A stretch of DNA of 64,000 bases from Yersinia ruckeri ATCC 29473 (GCF_000754815.1 NZ_KN150747.1:2325908-2389907); one strand, 5' to 3'; positions 28,151 through 38,806 are shown, counted from the stretch's first letter. Notes: generated from the sequence alone by a model not told the origin. Numbers and translations are program-made.

Positions 28151-28956
28151 GTACCATTGCTGATTTCGAATTTAACAATGCGCTGTTAAGTGAAGGGGTA
28201 CTACTGGTTACCCAGGAAATCCGTCCGAATTTTCCCATGGCTGATGTTCGCAGCCAATTGCAACAGTTAGTTGACGATGCCCGTGCGGCGATGCCTGGTG
28301 ACCTCAATCAAGATCAGCAATTAGAAGTGCTTATCGATCTGTTCTACCACCAATGGAAATTCGGCGGAGCCGGTGGGGTTTACCGCCTTTCTGATGCAAT
28401 CTGGCTGGATAAGGTGTTGGATAAACGTCAGGGTACACCCGTTTCATTAGGTATTATTTTCCTGCATATTGCCCATCAATTGGATCTACCATTGATGCCG
28501 GTTATTTTTCCAACGCAATTGATTCTTCGTGCCGATTGGCTCGACGAAGAAATGTGGTTAATTAACCCACTGAACGGCGAAACCCTGAACGAGCATATGC
28601 TTGAAGTGTGGATTAAAGGCAATTTGGGACTGGCTGCGGAACTGGAAGATGAAGATCTGGAAGAAGCGGAAAACACCCTGATTGTCCGTAAAATGCTGGA
28701 TACGCTGAAAGCGGCATTGATGGAAGAGAAGCAAATGGAGCTGGCGTTAAGTGCCAGCGAAGCGGTATTGGCCTTTGATCCAGACGATCCCTATGAGATC
28801 CGCGACCGTGGCCTGATTTACGCTCAGTTGGATTGTAACCATATTGCCGTTTCGGATCTGAGTTATTTTGTCGAACAGTGCCCGGAAGATCCGATCGCTG
28901 AAATGATAAAAATGCAGATTCATTCCATCGAGCAACAGCGTATTACCTTGCATTAA
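28147..28956 (+). CDS. sirB1: SirB1 family protein (transglutaminase-like and TPR)
   Basis: 269-aa cytoplasmic protein with an N-terminal transglutaminase-like fold (YRLSDAIWLDKVLDKRQGTPVSLGIIFLHIAHQL) and C-terminal TPR-like helices (KQMELALSASEAVLAFDPDDPYEIRDRGLIYAQL). Equivalent to E. coli YchA. Exact role unknown. Overlaps sirB2. Confidence 0.92.
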   Translation: MSTIADFEFNNALLSEGVLLVTQEIRPNFPMADVRSQLQQLVDDARAAMPGDLNQDQQLEVLIDLFYHQWKFGGAGGVYRLSDAIWLDKVLDKRQGTPVSLGIIFLHIAHQLDLPLMPVIFPTQLILRADWLDEEMWLINPLNGETLNEHMLEVWIKGNLGLAAELEDEDLEEAENTLIVRKMLDTLKAALMEEKQMELALSASEAVLAFDPDDPYEIRDRGLIYAQLDCNHIAVSDLSYFVEQCPEDPIAEMIKMQIHSIEQQRITLH

Positions 28957-28962
28957 TACTGA

Positions 28963-29877
<915 letters not shown>

Positions 29878-29906
29878 ACTGCGTTTTATTCTGGCTTAAA
29901 CGGGTA

Positions 29907-29946
29907 AAAAAAGGGCGATGTAGTGAAATACTACGCCGCCCTTTTT
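29907..29946. terminator. Bidirectional terminator between kdsA and dauA
   Basis: Long hairpin AAAAAAAGGGCG ... CCGCCCTTTTTT with an inner GTAGT/ACTAC stem, between convergent genes. A and T tracts on both sides suit termination in both directions. Confidence 0.85.
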
Positions 29947-29959
29947 TCATGCTCTGAAC

Positions 29960-31663
29960 TCAGACTTGACGGTTTTTCAGGGCGTCAAGAGCCTCCGGCA
30001 GAGAACCGTAGAAGCTCAGTTTGCCAAGGATAGGTTTCACTCTGGCCCTTGCCAGTGTTTTCAATGGTTGGAACGGTGTATCGGTGATGATCAGTTCCCG
30101 GCCTTCGGGTAAAGCCTCAACGAAACGCAGGAAGGCATTCAGGCCACCAGCGTCGAGAACCGGTACCGCATCCCACTGCAAAATGATGGTTTGGCGCTCC
30201 TCACTCATTTCAAGTAATTCATTGAAAATACGTTCGGCTGCGGCAAAAAACAGCGGACCATTTACCCGTAGAATTAACGTCTTATCGTTACTGCCGCCGG
30301 GCAATGGGCTGAGCTTGGTCATTCGAGCAATACGGCGCATGAATAACAGTGAGGCCAGCACTATACCCACGGTGATAGCGATCACCATATCGAACAGTAC
30401 CGTCAAACTCATGCACAGCAACATGACGATAATGTCATCTTTGGGTGCCCGACGCAGTAAATCGACAACTTTATGCGCCTCACTCATATTCCAAGCCACC
30501 ATCAGGAGTAGAGAGGCCATCGCCGCCAACGGCAGATATGAAAGCATCGGAGCCAGCACTAGCAAAGCCAACAGTACCAGCAAAGCATGAATAATGGCCG
30601 ATACTGGAGACGTGGCACCCGCACGCACGTTAGCTGCTGAACGAGCTATAGCGGCAGTCGCGGTGATCCCGCCGAAGAACGGTGCGATCAGGTTCCCTAA
30701 TCCCTGACCAACCAGTTCACTATTGGGTCGATGTTTCTGCCCCGTCATGCCATCCAGCACCACCGCGCACAGCAACGATTCAATGGCACCCAGCATGGCC
30801 ATCGTAAAGGCTGCTGGCAGCAAGGCTGAAATGGTGGCCCAATTCAGCACAAAAGGTTGTCCATTAGCGCCCGGAAGGTTCCACGGCAGCACAAATTGCG
30901 GCAGAATCGGCGGAATACCCTGACCCTGTGTACCATCGGCCAGTAAATAGCTAAATTTTGAACCTATGGTAGCGACATGCTGATCAAACAGTGATAACAG
31001 ACCCATAACCGCGGTGCCTGCTACCAGCGCAGGCAGGTGACCGGGTAACTTAACCCCCAGTTTCGGCCAGAAAATCAAGATGAAAAGCGTGACGCTACCA
31101 ATCAAGGTATCGCTGAAATTCAGCGTGGGTAATGCCTGAAATAGAGCCGACACTTTACCAATATAGTTTTCCGGCACGACTGTCATCTGTAAGCCAAAGA
31201 AGTCTTTAACCTGCATAGTCGCGATGGTAATAGCAATCCCAGAGGTAAACCCCAGAGTTACCGACAAAGGAATATATTCAATGAGACGCCCGAAGCGAGC
31301 CAGCCCCATACCCAGTAAAAACAGGCCGGACATCAGGGTTGCCAGCAACAGACCCGCCAGTCCAAATTGCTGCGAAACCGGGAAAAGGATCACCACAAAG
31401 GCGGCGGTCGGGCCGGAAACGCTGTAGCGCGAACCACCGCTGACGGCAATAACGATACCGGCGATGGCGGCAGTATATAACCCGTATTGTGGGGGAACAC
31501 CACTGGCGATGGCTAAAGCCATCGCTAGCGGAATAGCAATAATACCGACGGTAACACCGGCAATTAAATCTTTTATGAAGCGTTGAAATGTATAGGTTTC
31601 TCGCCAGCAAGCTTCAATAAGCGCGCTGAACGGCCTAATGCCGTTAATTCCGTGCGTTTTCAT
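29960..31663 (-). CDS. dauA: C4-dicarboxylate/SulP-family transporter DauA
   Basis: SLC26/SulP membrane transporter (567 aa) with about 14 helices and a cytoplasmic STAS domain. In E. coli DauA (YchM) takes up succinate at acid pH aerobically. Landmarks: [34 protein letters not shown] near 27-60, [11 protein letters not shown] near 84, and a STAS domain from about 440 ([18 protein letters not shown] ... [17 protein letters not shown]). In E. coli the gene lies by prs and ychH; here it faces kdsA. Confidence 0.93.
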   Translation of the reverse strand: MKTHGINGIRPFSALIEACWRETYTFQRFIKDLIAGVTVGIIAIPLAMALAIASGVPPQYGLYTAAIAGIVIAVSGGSRYSVSGPTAAFVVILFPVSQQFGLAGLLLATLMSGLFLLGMGLARFGRLIEYIPLSVTLGFTSGIAITIATMQVKDFFGLQMTVVPENYIGKVSALFQALPTLNFSDTLIGSVTLFILIFWPKLGVKLPGHLPALVAGTAVMGLLSLFDQHVATIGSKFSYLLADGTQGQGIPPILPQFVLPWNLPGANGQPFVLNWATISALLPAAFTMAMLGAIESLLCAVVLDGMTGQKHRPNSELVGQGLGNLIAPFFGGITATAAIARSAANVRAGATSPVSAIIHALLVLLALLVLAPMLSYLPLAAMASLLLMVAWNMSEAHKVVDLLRRAPKDDIIVMLLCMSLTVLFDMVIAITVGIVLASLLFMRRIARMTKLSPLPGGSNDKTLILRVNGPLFFAAAERIFNELLEMSEERQTIILQWDAVPVLDAGGLNAFLRFVEALPEGRELIITDTPFQPLKTLARARVKPILGKLSFYGSLPEALDALKNRQV

Positions 31664-32241
31664 CTAAGGTGCAAACCAAATAAGGAAAAGACAAAATAAA
31701 TGGCGGGCCAGCCAAGGGTCCGTCTCGATGAGTCAGTATCAACGATACGCCAAATGCAGGGAAGAGATCTAGATGTATATCAATCTCTGCCTTGAATAAG
31801 ATAACTCGGAGTTTTATAAAGTCATTTAAACCACAGAAATCATATCTGGCAATGAGTTTGACGATGGTATTATATTCATTTGACGACTTTTACTCATTAC
31901 TGGCGAATATTCGCCCAAAGCCAGTAAAAGACGTTAAAATTCATAGACAGTAAGAGAGAGTCATTCTCTTATGCCATGGCAGGGTGACAACATTTCACTC
32001 ATTGACATTAAATAGCGAGTGAGAAAAATAAAAATTCTCGGTGTCATTGTCAGCATACGGCTAAAATTTAGATAAGAAGCTATTACGGCAACACTCTATT
32101 TTATGCTGAATTAGTGGGTGGCGAAGCGAACGCCATAAGTCACATTTACGGTGCTGAAAGACATTTACGGTGCTGAAAGACATTGATGGTGGTAGATTAA
32201 ATGCAGATAATCATGAGTATGCAAACTAAGTTTTCTATCCG
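31664..32241. other. 578-bp intergenic region upstream of the diguanylate cyclase
   Basis: Divergent promoter region of dauA and the GGDEF gene. No gene seen. A 19-bp unit (ACATTTACGGTGCTGAAAG) is duplicated in tandem at 32142-32179, ending 62 bases before the GGDEF start. Confidence 0.6.
32142..32179 (+). repeat. 19-bp tandem duplication before the GGDEF gene
   Basis: Two exact adjacent copies of ACATTTACGGTGCTGAAAG, followed by a further ACATT. It would fall in the promoter or leader of the diguanylate cyclase gene, so copy number could alter expression. Effect inferred only. Confidence 0.9.
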
Positions 32242-33372
32242 ATGACTCACTTGGAGTCACTTTCGCTTATTTTCAACGATGCTTGTATCACCTATGCCTC
32301 GTTATCCATTAGTTACTTTGCGCTAAGTAAAAATACGCCATTTTCCTACCACGGCCAAATATGGAAACGGGCACTATTTGGATTAGTGGCCGGTTTGGTG
32401 TCCTTACATCTCAACCAGGATAAATTCGTTATCACTACGGGTTTTTTCTACAGCTTTGAAGTATTGCCGATAGTGTTAGCCACGTTTTATGGCGGTTGGG
32501 TCAGTACGCTAATTGCGACTGTGGTTAATATTGCCTTTACTGATGGCTTTACGTTAGATAATTTACTTATTCTGTTTATCGTGTTGCCATTGCTGTTTTC
32601 CAAGGTATGGACGCGTAAAAATAATCGGGTTTTTTATACCACTATTTTACTCATAATGTTTTATCGCCTGGCTGTTAGCGCGTTCTTTGTTGATTACAAA
32701 GACCTTTGGCCTGCGATTATGGTATTTCAGCTCTCTTCAACGCTTTGTTTGGCCATTTGCTACCATGCCCTGAATTTTAAAGAACGCCATATCCATGCCT
32801 ATTTCTCCATGAAAGATCGGGCCAATATCGATAATCTCACCCGCCTCAATAATCGTGCCAGCGTTGATTTCTATTTAGCTCAACTGCATGCACAGCGGCG
32901 GGCTTGCGGATTATTACTGATGGATTTGGATAAGTTTAAAGCGATCAATGATAACTATGGCCACGCCATTGGTGATCAAATATTGACGAGTGTCGGCGCA
33001 ATATTAAAACAGACGGTAAGATGTTTGGATTTTGTTGGCCGTTTCGGCGGAGAGGAATTTATCGTCATCACGGAAAGCCATCACCCTGAACATATTAAAA
33101 AGATTGCGGAGTGTCTCAGAGAGAATGTTGAACAGTTAAAAGTGACGTTAAATGATGGACGGGAAATGCACGTGACGATTTCTATCGGCGCATCGCTATA
33201 TCTGCCAGGTATGTCGATGTTGAAAGCGATAGAAATGGCCGATGATGCGCTCTATCAGGCGAAAAATCAGGGACGCAATCAGGTGGTTTACAGCAAACTG
33301 ATGCCTTTTTCTCAGTTAGGCGATCGAATCAGGAGCACAGGGAAAGGTTACCAACGACGTCACGGTGACTAA
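32242..33372 (+). CDS. Membrane-bound diguanylate cyclase
   Basis: 376-aa protein with six or so N-terminal membrane helices of the 5TMR-LYT sensor type (about residues 5-185) and a C-terminal GGDEF domain (about 195-350). The active loop is GGEEF near 273, which is catalytically competent in the family, and RCLD five residues before it is a full RxxD product-inhibition site. The substrate segment LMDLDKFKAINDNYGHAIGD is present. It should make cyclic-di-GMP, favouring attachment over motility, in response to an unknown signal. The ATG has no strong ribosome site. Confidence 0.88.
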   Translation: MTHLESLSLIFNDACITYASLSISYFALSKNTPFSYHGQIWKRALFGLVAGLVSLHLNQDKFVITTGFFYSFEVLPIVLATFYGGWVSTLIATVVNIAFTDGFTLDNLLILFIVLPLLFSKVWTRKNNRVFYTTILLIMFYRLAVSAFFVDYKDLWPAIMVFQLSSTLCLAICYHALNFKERHIHAYFSMKDRANIDNLTRLNNRASVDFYLAQLHAQRRACGLLLMDLDKFKAINDNYGHAIGDQILTSVGAILKQTVRCLDFVGRFGGEEFIVITESHHPEHIKKIAECLRENVEQLKVTLNDGREMHVTISIGASLYLPGMSMLKAIEMADDALYQAKNQGRNQVVYSKLMPFSQLGDRIRSTGKGYQRRHGD

Positions 33373-33399
33373 AACTTGGGATTGCTTGGCGGCAAAAGA

Positions 33400-33428
33400 A
33401 AAAGGCTCCGACGTTGTCGGAGCCTTTT
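33400..33428. terminator. Bidirectional terminator: GGDEF gene and tRNA-Ser copy 1
   Basis: Stem GGCTCCGAC / GTCGGAGCC with loop GTT, flanked by AAAA and TTTT so that it serves the rightward GGDEF gene and the leftward tRNA gene (TTTTCTTTT on the minus strand). Confidence 0.85.
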
Positions 33429-33437
33429 GCTCGAATA

Positions 33438-33527
33438 TGGCGGTGAGAGAGGGGTTCGAACCCTCGATACACTTACGCGTATACACACTTTCCAGGCGTG
33501 CTCCTTCAGCCACTCAGACACCTCACC
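33438..33527 (-). tRNA. tRNA-Ser(GGA), copy 1
   Basis: 90-base class II tRNA with encoded CCA. Minus strand begins GGTGAGGTGTCTGAGTGG, anticodon loop CTGGAAA gives anticodon GGA (serine UCC/UCU), a long variable arm GTGTATACGCGTAAGTGTATC, and T loop TTCGAAC. Acceptor pair 7-66 is G-U, the only difference from copy 2 at 34876. In E. coli a tRNA-Ser(GGA) gene (serX) also lies near ghrA. Confidence 0.97.
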
Positions 33528-33563
33528 GTGTTGTTACCGCTTATTACGCTGCAACGGGGCGGT

Positions 33564-33592
33564 ACTATAGGGATAGGCGTCCTTAGGGTCAA
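33564..33592 (-). promoter_or_regulatory. Sigma70 promoter of tRNA-Ser copy 1
   Basis: On the minus strand TTGACC (33592-33587) and TATAGT (33569-33564) are separated by 17 bases; start would fall about 30 bases before the tRNA. Confidence 0.85.
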
Positions 33593-33663
33593 GAAGAATT
33601 TACGCTTGACAATGTGCTTGCTTAATTCACCGACAATTTGCAGAAATACCCTGCAATAGGGTG

Positions 33664-34551
33664 TTATTTTTGCCAGTATTGCGCCCGCTGCGGCGAATCC
33701 ACCATCACGAAATCAGCCTGCAATTCTTTCGCTAAATCATAATCAGACTGTGAATCAATTCCTATCAGCATTAATTTCGACAATGAATTGCGTTTAAAGC
33801 ACTGGGTGACCTTTGAATTCCACACCAGCAATGCGGCTGATTGCCCTTTGCCCAGCGTTAACGTTTCGACCACATAGACGGGTGCGCGTAATTCAAATGC
33901 ATGATATTCCAGTTTTTGCGCCTCTCTTCTATCATCAACTCGGCAATGATCGGCCATGAGTACATTGGCCATTGTTTTACGCGTATAATTGCGCGGTTCA
34001 AAGGTTTTTATCTGCGGATCCAGCTTTCTATAAAACCGATGCTTGGTGGAATACACTCGAGTTCTGTCTGCGGCATTATTATTTAAAATGACGGCTGAAA
34101 TATGTTGGGCGACCTCATCATAGTCTTTAGTTTGTGCTTTGATATCAATAAAGAATTGTGTGGCTGGAAATCTATTTAATACGCTACTTAACGTGGGTAT
34201 TTTGATCCCTAGTCCTTTAAATTTTTTCTCACCATCGTATTCAAATTGATAAGCGGCATCCAGAGTTTGTAGCTCGCTAAGGGTGAAATCCTCCACCCGC
34301 CCTTCGCCGTCAGTGGTGGAGTTCAGATCCTTGGCGCGAAAAAGTACCGGAATTTTATCTTTACTGAGTTGCACACTGACCCAAATGATATCAGCTTGAT
34401 GCTCTAGTGCGTGGTGGATAGCATCAATCGTATTTTCTGGCAGATCAGCGGTACCACCGCGATGGGCGACAAGCAGTGGTGCAGCATAACTTGTTGGTAT
34501 ATTTGGAAAAAACACGAAAGCAGCAAGATAAAATAATGTCCGTAATTTCAT
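33664..34551 (-). CDS. Secreted GDPD-family protein with degraded active site
   Basis: 295-aa precursor, signal peptide to about residue 24 (IPTSYAAPLLVAHRGG). The start at 34551 (MKLRTLFYLA) has GAGG seven bases upstream. It resembles glycerophosphodiester phosphodiesterases: VAHRGGTADLPENTIDAI matches the first motif. However the metal-binding E-x-D of the next strand is replaced (IIWVSVQLSKDKIPVL) and the catalytic second His of the usual FHD is missing (LFRAKDL). DIKAQTKDYDEV keeps the later ELK-like segment in altered form. It may be a non-catalytic or altered-specificity member, exported to the periplasm or beyond. It lies alone between two tRNA-Ser copies. Confidence 0.75.
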   Translation of the reverse strand: MKLRTLFYLAAFVFFPNIPTSYAAPLLVAHRGGTADLPENTIDAIHHALEHQADIIWVSVQLSKDKIPVLFRAKDLNSTTDGEGRVEDFTLSELQTLDAAYQFEYDGEKKFKGLGIKIPTLSSVLNRFPATQFFIDIKAQTKDYDEVAQHISAVILNNNAADRTRVYSTKHRFYRKLDPQIKTFEPRNYTRKTMANVLMADHCRVDDRREAQKLEYHAFELRAPVYVVETLTLGKGQSAALLVWNSKVTQCFKRNSLSKLMLIGIDSQSDYDLAKELQADFVMVDSPQRAQYWQK

Positions 34552-34787
34552 AATAAAACCTCTGTCCATAGAGATGTGAAAAATACCCAGTTAATGGTGT
34601 GTTAAGCCATAGGATGGCTTGGCTGTTTTAGCATGGGGAATGGTGGACGGACAGAATGAACTTCGAGGGACGTTGGAGATATTTTATTCAATCAACTAGC
34701 GGGAAATAACGCCGATAAATAAAGCAAAGCCGTGGGGCTAACCAAGAGGCATCGTCGATTACCACGGTATTTATACAAAAAAAAACG

Positions 34788-34842
34788 GCAATCGTATTAA
34801 GTCAGGAACATAACATCTGACTACCGATTGCCGTTCTTCTTG
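34788..34842 (-). terminator. Terminator of tRNA-Ser copy 2
   Basis: Stem AACGGCAATCG / CGATTGCCGTT with an inner GTCAG/CTGAC hairpin; on the minus strand it is followed by nine T. Lies about 34 bases past the tRNA 3' end. Confidence 0.85.
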
Positions 34843-34875
34843 CGGAGGACTCACTACATCATCCGATACTCAATA

Positions 34876-34965
34876 TGGCGGTGAGGGAGGGGTTCGAACC
34901 CTCGATACACTTACGCGTATACACACTTTCCAGGCGTGCTCCTTCAGCCACTCAGACACCTCACC
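34876..34965 (-). tRNA. tRNA-Ser(GGA), copy 2
   Basis: Identical to the gene at 33438-33527 except for one base that makes acceptor pair 7-66 a G-C. Anticodon GGA, encoded CCA, 90 bases. With its own sigma70 promoter and terminator, so each copy is a separate unit rather than a tandem operon. Confidence 0.97.
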
Positions 34966-35395
34966 GTTTTGTTGTCGGCAACGTTAAACGTGGTCGACCG
35001 GCGTAATGTAGGGAAAACCGAGTCCAGCGTCAACCCTCTTCTGCATTGTTTATAACTGTTTAGCTAAAGTTGCATCAATTTGCTGATTTCATCAGCATCT
35101 CTCGGCATAAAGGGCGGTGAATCGTGGTTGGTTACCGGATTGTGGCGGAATGAAAGATTAAATCGCTCAGTTAGCTGATTATTTGCACACTAATGCATAA
35201 GTAGGCGATTATGTCGGACATTTAGTGCTTAACTATGAGGTTGAGTGGCATTTTTACTGGAAAGTCAGTCAAAAATATCGCTAAATAATTATCTCTACCG
35301 AATGATAGTCTGAGTTGCCCCACCGATTGACTCACGCTGCCAAGTTGGCGCGGCGGTGCTTTGGCCGGGATAGAAACAGAGAGCAGGAGCTTATT
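34966..35395. other. 430-bp intergenic region tRNA-Ser / POT transporter
   Basis: Contains the tRNA promoter (35005-35033) and presumably that of the rightward transporter gene. A leading open stretch from a TTG at 35315 has no ribosome site and is not counted as coding. Confidence 0.5.
35005..35033 (-). promoter_or_regulatory. Sigma70 promoter of tRNA-Ser copy 2
   Basis: TTGACG (35033-35028) and TACATT (35010-35005) on the minus strand, spaced by 17 bases, with start about 33 bases before the tRNA. Confidence 0.8.
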
Positions 35396-36910
35396 TTGCC
35401 ACAGTCAGATTCCACCCAATATCAGAACCATAATCATTTACAGGCCATCCCCTCAGGAGCAGGAACACTGTTTTTTGTTCAAACCTTCGCCACGCTGGGT
35501 TTTGCCGTACTGTATTCGACTCTGGTTCTCTACACCACCAAACGCTTGGGCTTCAGTGAAAGTCATGCCAATGCCATCATGGGGGTTTTTGGGGCTTTTA
35601 ACTATGGATTACATCTGTTTGGTGGCTATTTGGGTGGACGCTATCTAAGTAACCGCAATTTGTTTGTACTGGGTATGGCACTCCAGGTGATCGGTTGCTG
35701 TCTCATCGCAGTTTACGGTTTATCGGGATTATATTGGGGGCTGGCAATGTTCCTCACCGGTAGTGGTTTGAACGTAACCTGCTTGAATATGATGCTGACT
35801 CAACGCTTCCTGCCTGATGATGACCGGCGTGAATCGGCTTTCCTGTGGAATTATGCCGGAATGAATCTGGGATTTTTCCTCGGTTTTGCTGTCGCCGGTT
35901 ACTTCCAACTGAGTGAGAATTACCGTGCGTTATTCCTGTTTGCCACCGTGGGCAATGTGGCGGCTATCGCCATTACCTGTTGCCGCTGGCGGGTACTGGC
36001 CGATATTAACACGCCATTACTGCAAGCCTCTGTCAGACAAGCCAAAGGGCGGATGTTGATGGGCATTCTGGTACTGATTGTTATGGTGCCAATCATCCGA
36101 CTATTACTGACTCACGCTGGATTTAGCAGCTATTTCGTCCTGGCAGTCGGTATTGCGGTTTTTGTATTACTGGGAATCGTTACTGCTCGGCATTATCCAC
36201 ACGTCGAGCGTCGCCGGATGCTGGCTTATCTGTTGCTAGCGGCAGGCTCTTTGGTGTTCTGGGCGCTCTATCAATTGGCTCCGATGGGGCTGATGCTGTT
36301 TGCCGAACACAATATCGACCTCAATGTCTACGGTTGGCCGGTGGCACCACAATGGATTCAAAATATCAATACATTAGTGATTGTGGTTGGCGGGCCACTG
36401 ATGGCGCTGTGGTTCCGTCGCTTACGTCAGCGCGGTTTTTCCATTGATATACCACTGCAATTCTCCGGTGCATTACTTTGTATGGGCTTTGGAATGTTGG
36501 TGCTGCCGCTGGGCATTCATCTGGCTGGCGGTGATGGTTTGGTCGCATTCAAATGGATTGCCCTGAGTTATCTATTACAAAGCCTCGGTGAATTACTCAT
36601 TTCCCCGATTGGCTACGCCATGATTGGCAAGTTGGCTCCACCGCGTTATCAGGGCGTGATGATGGGATGCTGGATGATGGTCACTGGCGTGGCGTCGGTG
36701 TTGGCGGGCTATGTTTCTGGGCTGATGCCGGCGAATAGTGGTAGTACGCCGCTAGAAACTAACCCTGGTTATAGTGACATTTTTAGTTTACTGGGTTGGG
36801 GCGCGTTATTGACCGGAGCAATACTGATTATTCTCATTCCATTGTTACGTCGCTTGATTCAGGAAAACGCATTGGCCGGGCAAAGCAAGTTGGTTGCACA
36901 AAACCGTTAA
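35396..36910 (+). CDS. POT-family (proton-dependent oligopeptide) MFS transporter, atypical
   Basis: Membrane transporter (504 aa) with about 12-14 helices. TTG at 35396 (PQSDSTQYQN) is chosen because AGGAG lies about seven bases before it. GFSESHANAIMGVFGAFNYGLHLFGGYLGGRYLSNR resembles the POT region after helix 1, and FLWNYAGMNLGFFLGFAVAGYF matches the second family signature. But the ExxERFxYY motif of helix 1, needed for proton coupling in characterised members, reads VQTFATLGFAVLY. The substrate may therefore not be a peptide, or coupling differs. Monocistronic, ahead of ghrA. Confidence 0.8.
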   Translation: MPQSDSTQYQNHNHLQAIPSGAGTLFFVQTFATLGFAVLYSTLVLYTTKRLGFSESHANAIMGVFGAFNYGLHLFGGYLGGRYLSNRNLFVLGMALQVIGCCLIAVYGLSGLYWGLAMFLTGSGLNVTCLNMMLTQRFLPDDDRRESAFLWNYAGMNLGFFLGFAVAGYFQLSENYRALFLFATVGNVAAIAITCCRWRVLADINTPLLQASVRQAKGRMLMGILVLIVMVPIIRLLLTHAGFSSYFVLAVGIAVFVLLGIVTARHYPHVERRRMLAYLLLAAGSLVFWALYQLAPMGLMLFAEHNIDLNVYGWPVAPQWIQNINTLVIVVGGPLMALWFRRLRQRGFSIDIPLQFSGALLCMGFGMLVLPLGIHLAGGDGLVAFKWIALSYLLQSLGELLISPIGYAMIGKLAPPRYQGVMMGCWMMVTGVASVLAGYVSGLMPANSGSTPLETNPGYSDIFSLLGWGALLTGAILIILIPLLRRLIQENALAGQSKLVAQNR

Positions 36911-37016
36911 CCCACTGGCATTATTCAGATTTAGGGCGGAGTTTATTTCTCTTCGCCTTGCATCTCTCCGCTAATCACGGAAATCTAGGGTGACTTACGC
37001 AAGGAGCCTACTAACA

Positions 37017-37958
37017 ATGAATATTATTTTTCATCATCCCTTTGTTGAAGCCCAACAATGGTTAAACGGTATGCAAAGTCGCTTACCAAAAGCGACTATC
37101 CGTCAGTGGCAGCGGGGTGATAATAAACCTGCCGATTATGCGATGGTGTGGTTACCACCTCATGAAATGCTGGTCAATCGTCAGCAATTGAAAGGAATAT
37201 TTGTGTTAGGCGCTGGTGTTGATGCCATTCTGGATCAAGAGCGTCGTCACCCGGGCACCTTACCTGCTGGTGTGCCGTTGATTCGACTGGAAGATACCGG
37301 CATGGCATTGCAGATACAGGAATATGCAGTAAGCAGCACACTGCGTTATTTCCGCCGTATGGATGAGTATCAATTACAGCAAGAGCAGAAACTGTGGCAG
37401 CCATTAACACCTCATCAGCATGAGCAGTTTGTGGTTGGGGTGATGGGCGCTGGCGTTCTGGGGCAAAGTGTAGCTCGAAAACTGAGCGAATTTGGTTTTA
37501 AAGTGCGGAGCTGGAGCCGCACGGCGAAACAAATCAGCGGAGTTGAGAGTTTTGCTGGTAATAAAGCGTTGCCGGATTTCTTACGGGGAACGCAATTATT
37601 GATTAACCTGTTACCGAGTACACCGGAAACCATCGGTATTCTCTCGGACTCTCTGTTTTCTCAGTTGAATAAACAGGCCTATTTGATCAATCTGGCGCGC
37701 GGTGCGCATTTGCTGGAAAAAGATCTGCTGGCGGCAATGAAAACAGGTCAGATTGCAGCGGCAATGCTGGATGTCTTTGCCGAGGAGCCCCTGCCTAGCA
37801 TGCATCCGTTCTGGACGCATCCTCGCATCACTCTTACACCGCACATCGCCGCAGTGACGTTACCCGAAGTGGCAATGGATCAAGTGGCTGAAAATATTAA
37901 ATCGATGGAAGCGGACAGGTCGCCAGTCGGCCGAGTGGATGTGGCGCGCGGTTACTGA
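37017..37958 (+). CDS. ghrA: Glyoxylate/hydroxypyruvate reductase A
   Basis: NADPH-dependent D-2-hydroxyacid dehydrogenase (313 aa) reducing glyoxylate and hydroxypyruvate. Start at 37017 (MNIIFHHPF) with AAGGAG ten bases upstream. Rossmann motif GVMGAGVLGQSVA near 143; INLARGAHLLEKDLLAAM near 225 holds the catalytic Arg; LDVFAEEPL has the Glu and TPHIAAVT the His. Followed by ycdX and ycdY, as in E. coli. Confidence 0.95.
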   Translation: MNIIFHHPFVEAQQWLNGMQSRLPKATIRQWQRGDNKPADYAMVWLPPHEMLVNRQQLKGIFVLGAGVDAILDQERRHPGTLPAGVPLIRLEDTGMALQIQEYAVSSTLRYFRRMDEYQLQQEQKLWQPLTPHQHEQFVVGVMGAGVLGQSVARKLSEFGFKVRSWSRTAKQISGVESFAGNKALPDFLRGTQLLINLLPSTPETIGILSDSLFSQLNKQAYLINLARGAHLLEKDLLAAMKTGQIAAAMLDVFAEEPLPSMHPFWTHPRITLTPHIAAVTLPEVAMDQVAENIKSMEADRSPVGRVDVARGY

Positions 37959-38068
37959 TTCCGACAGGCAAGGCATGGGTTTTGGCTCGGCTGGGCGGAC
38001 GATTTCTGCTATGCTGAGCGAACGACGCTTTGCCTGATAAACCGAGAATAAGATACTGTGGAGTAGTT

Positions 38069-38806
38069 ATGTATCCAGTTGATTTACATATGCACACCGT
38101 TGCCAGCAGCCATGCTTACAGCACCTTGCACGATTATATTGCCGAAGCAAAACAAAAAAACATCCAACTGTTCGCGATTACCGATCATGGTCCAGATATG
38201 GCTGATGCTCCACATTATTGGCACTTTATGAATATGAAAGTGTGGCCGCGTTTAGTGGATGGGATTGGCATTCTGCGTGGTATTGAAGCCAATATCAAAA
38301 ATCTGGACGGTGATATAGATTGCACCGGTCCGATGCTGGATGCGGTGGATCTGATCATTGCCGGTTTCCACGAGCCGGTGTTCCCGCCGCAAAATAAAGA
38401 GGCGCACACTCAGGCAATGATCGCTGCCATGGCGCAAGGCAATGTGCATATTATCAGCCATCCGGGCAATCCAAAATTTAGTGTGGATATTCCGGCGATT
38501 GCGGCGGCAGCGGCCAAATATCAAGTCGCTTTAGAGCTGAATAACTCGTCCTTTACGCATTCTCGGGTGGGCAGTGAGGACAATTGTCATGCGATTGCCA
38601 AAGCGGTGCGCGATGCCGGTGGCTGGCTGGCATTAGGCTCTGACTCCCATATTGCTTATTCTCTGGGGAATTTTGATCATTGTGAGCGAATTATTGCCGA
38701 TGTTGGTTTCCCAGCTGAGCGAATTTTAAACCAGAGTCCGCGACGTATATTGAATTTCCTCGAACAGCGTGGCCGTCCAGCGATTGCAGAATTCGCCGAT
38801 TTGTGA
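38069..38806 (+). CDS. ycdX: PHP-family zinc phosphatase YcdX
   Basis: 245-aa trinuclear-zinc phosphoesterase. Metal-binding motifs in order: [15 protein letters not shown] near residue 5, AITDHGPDM near 38, RGIEANI near 72, HISHPGNP-type [10 protein letters not shown] near 130 and LGSDSHIAY near 190. The natural substrate is not settled. Start at 38069 agrees with family length. Confidence 0.94.
   Translation: MYPVDLHMHTVASSHAYSTLHDYIAEAKQKNIQLFAITDHGPDMADAPHYWHFMNMKVWPRLVDGIGILRGIEANIKNLDGDIDCTGPMLDAVDLIIAGFHEPVFPPQNKEAHTQAMIAAMAQGNVHIISHPGNPKFSVDIPAIAAAAAKYQVALELNNSSFTHSRVGSEDNCHAIAKAVRDAGGWLALGSDSHIAYSLGNFDHCERIIADVGFPAERILNQSPRRILNFLEQRGRPAIAEFADL

Noticed and set aside
34980-35314. Longer N-terminus of the POT transporter from TTG 35315
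   Set aside because: No ribosome binding site; basic, non-family N-terminal extension; AGGAG before TTG 35396 fits better.
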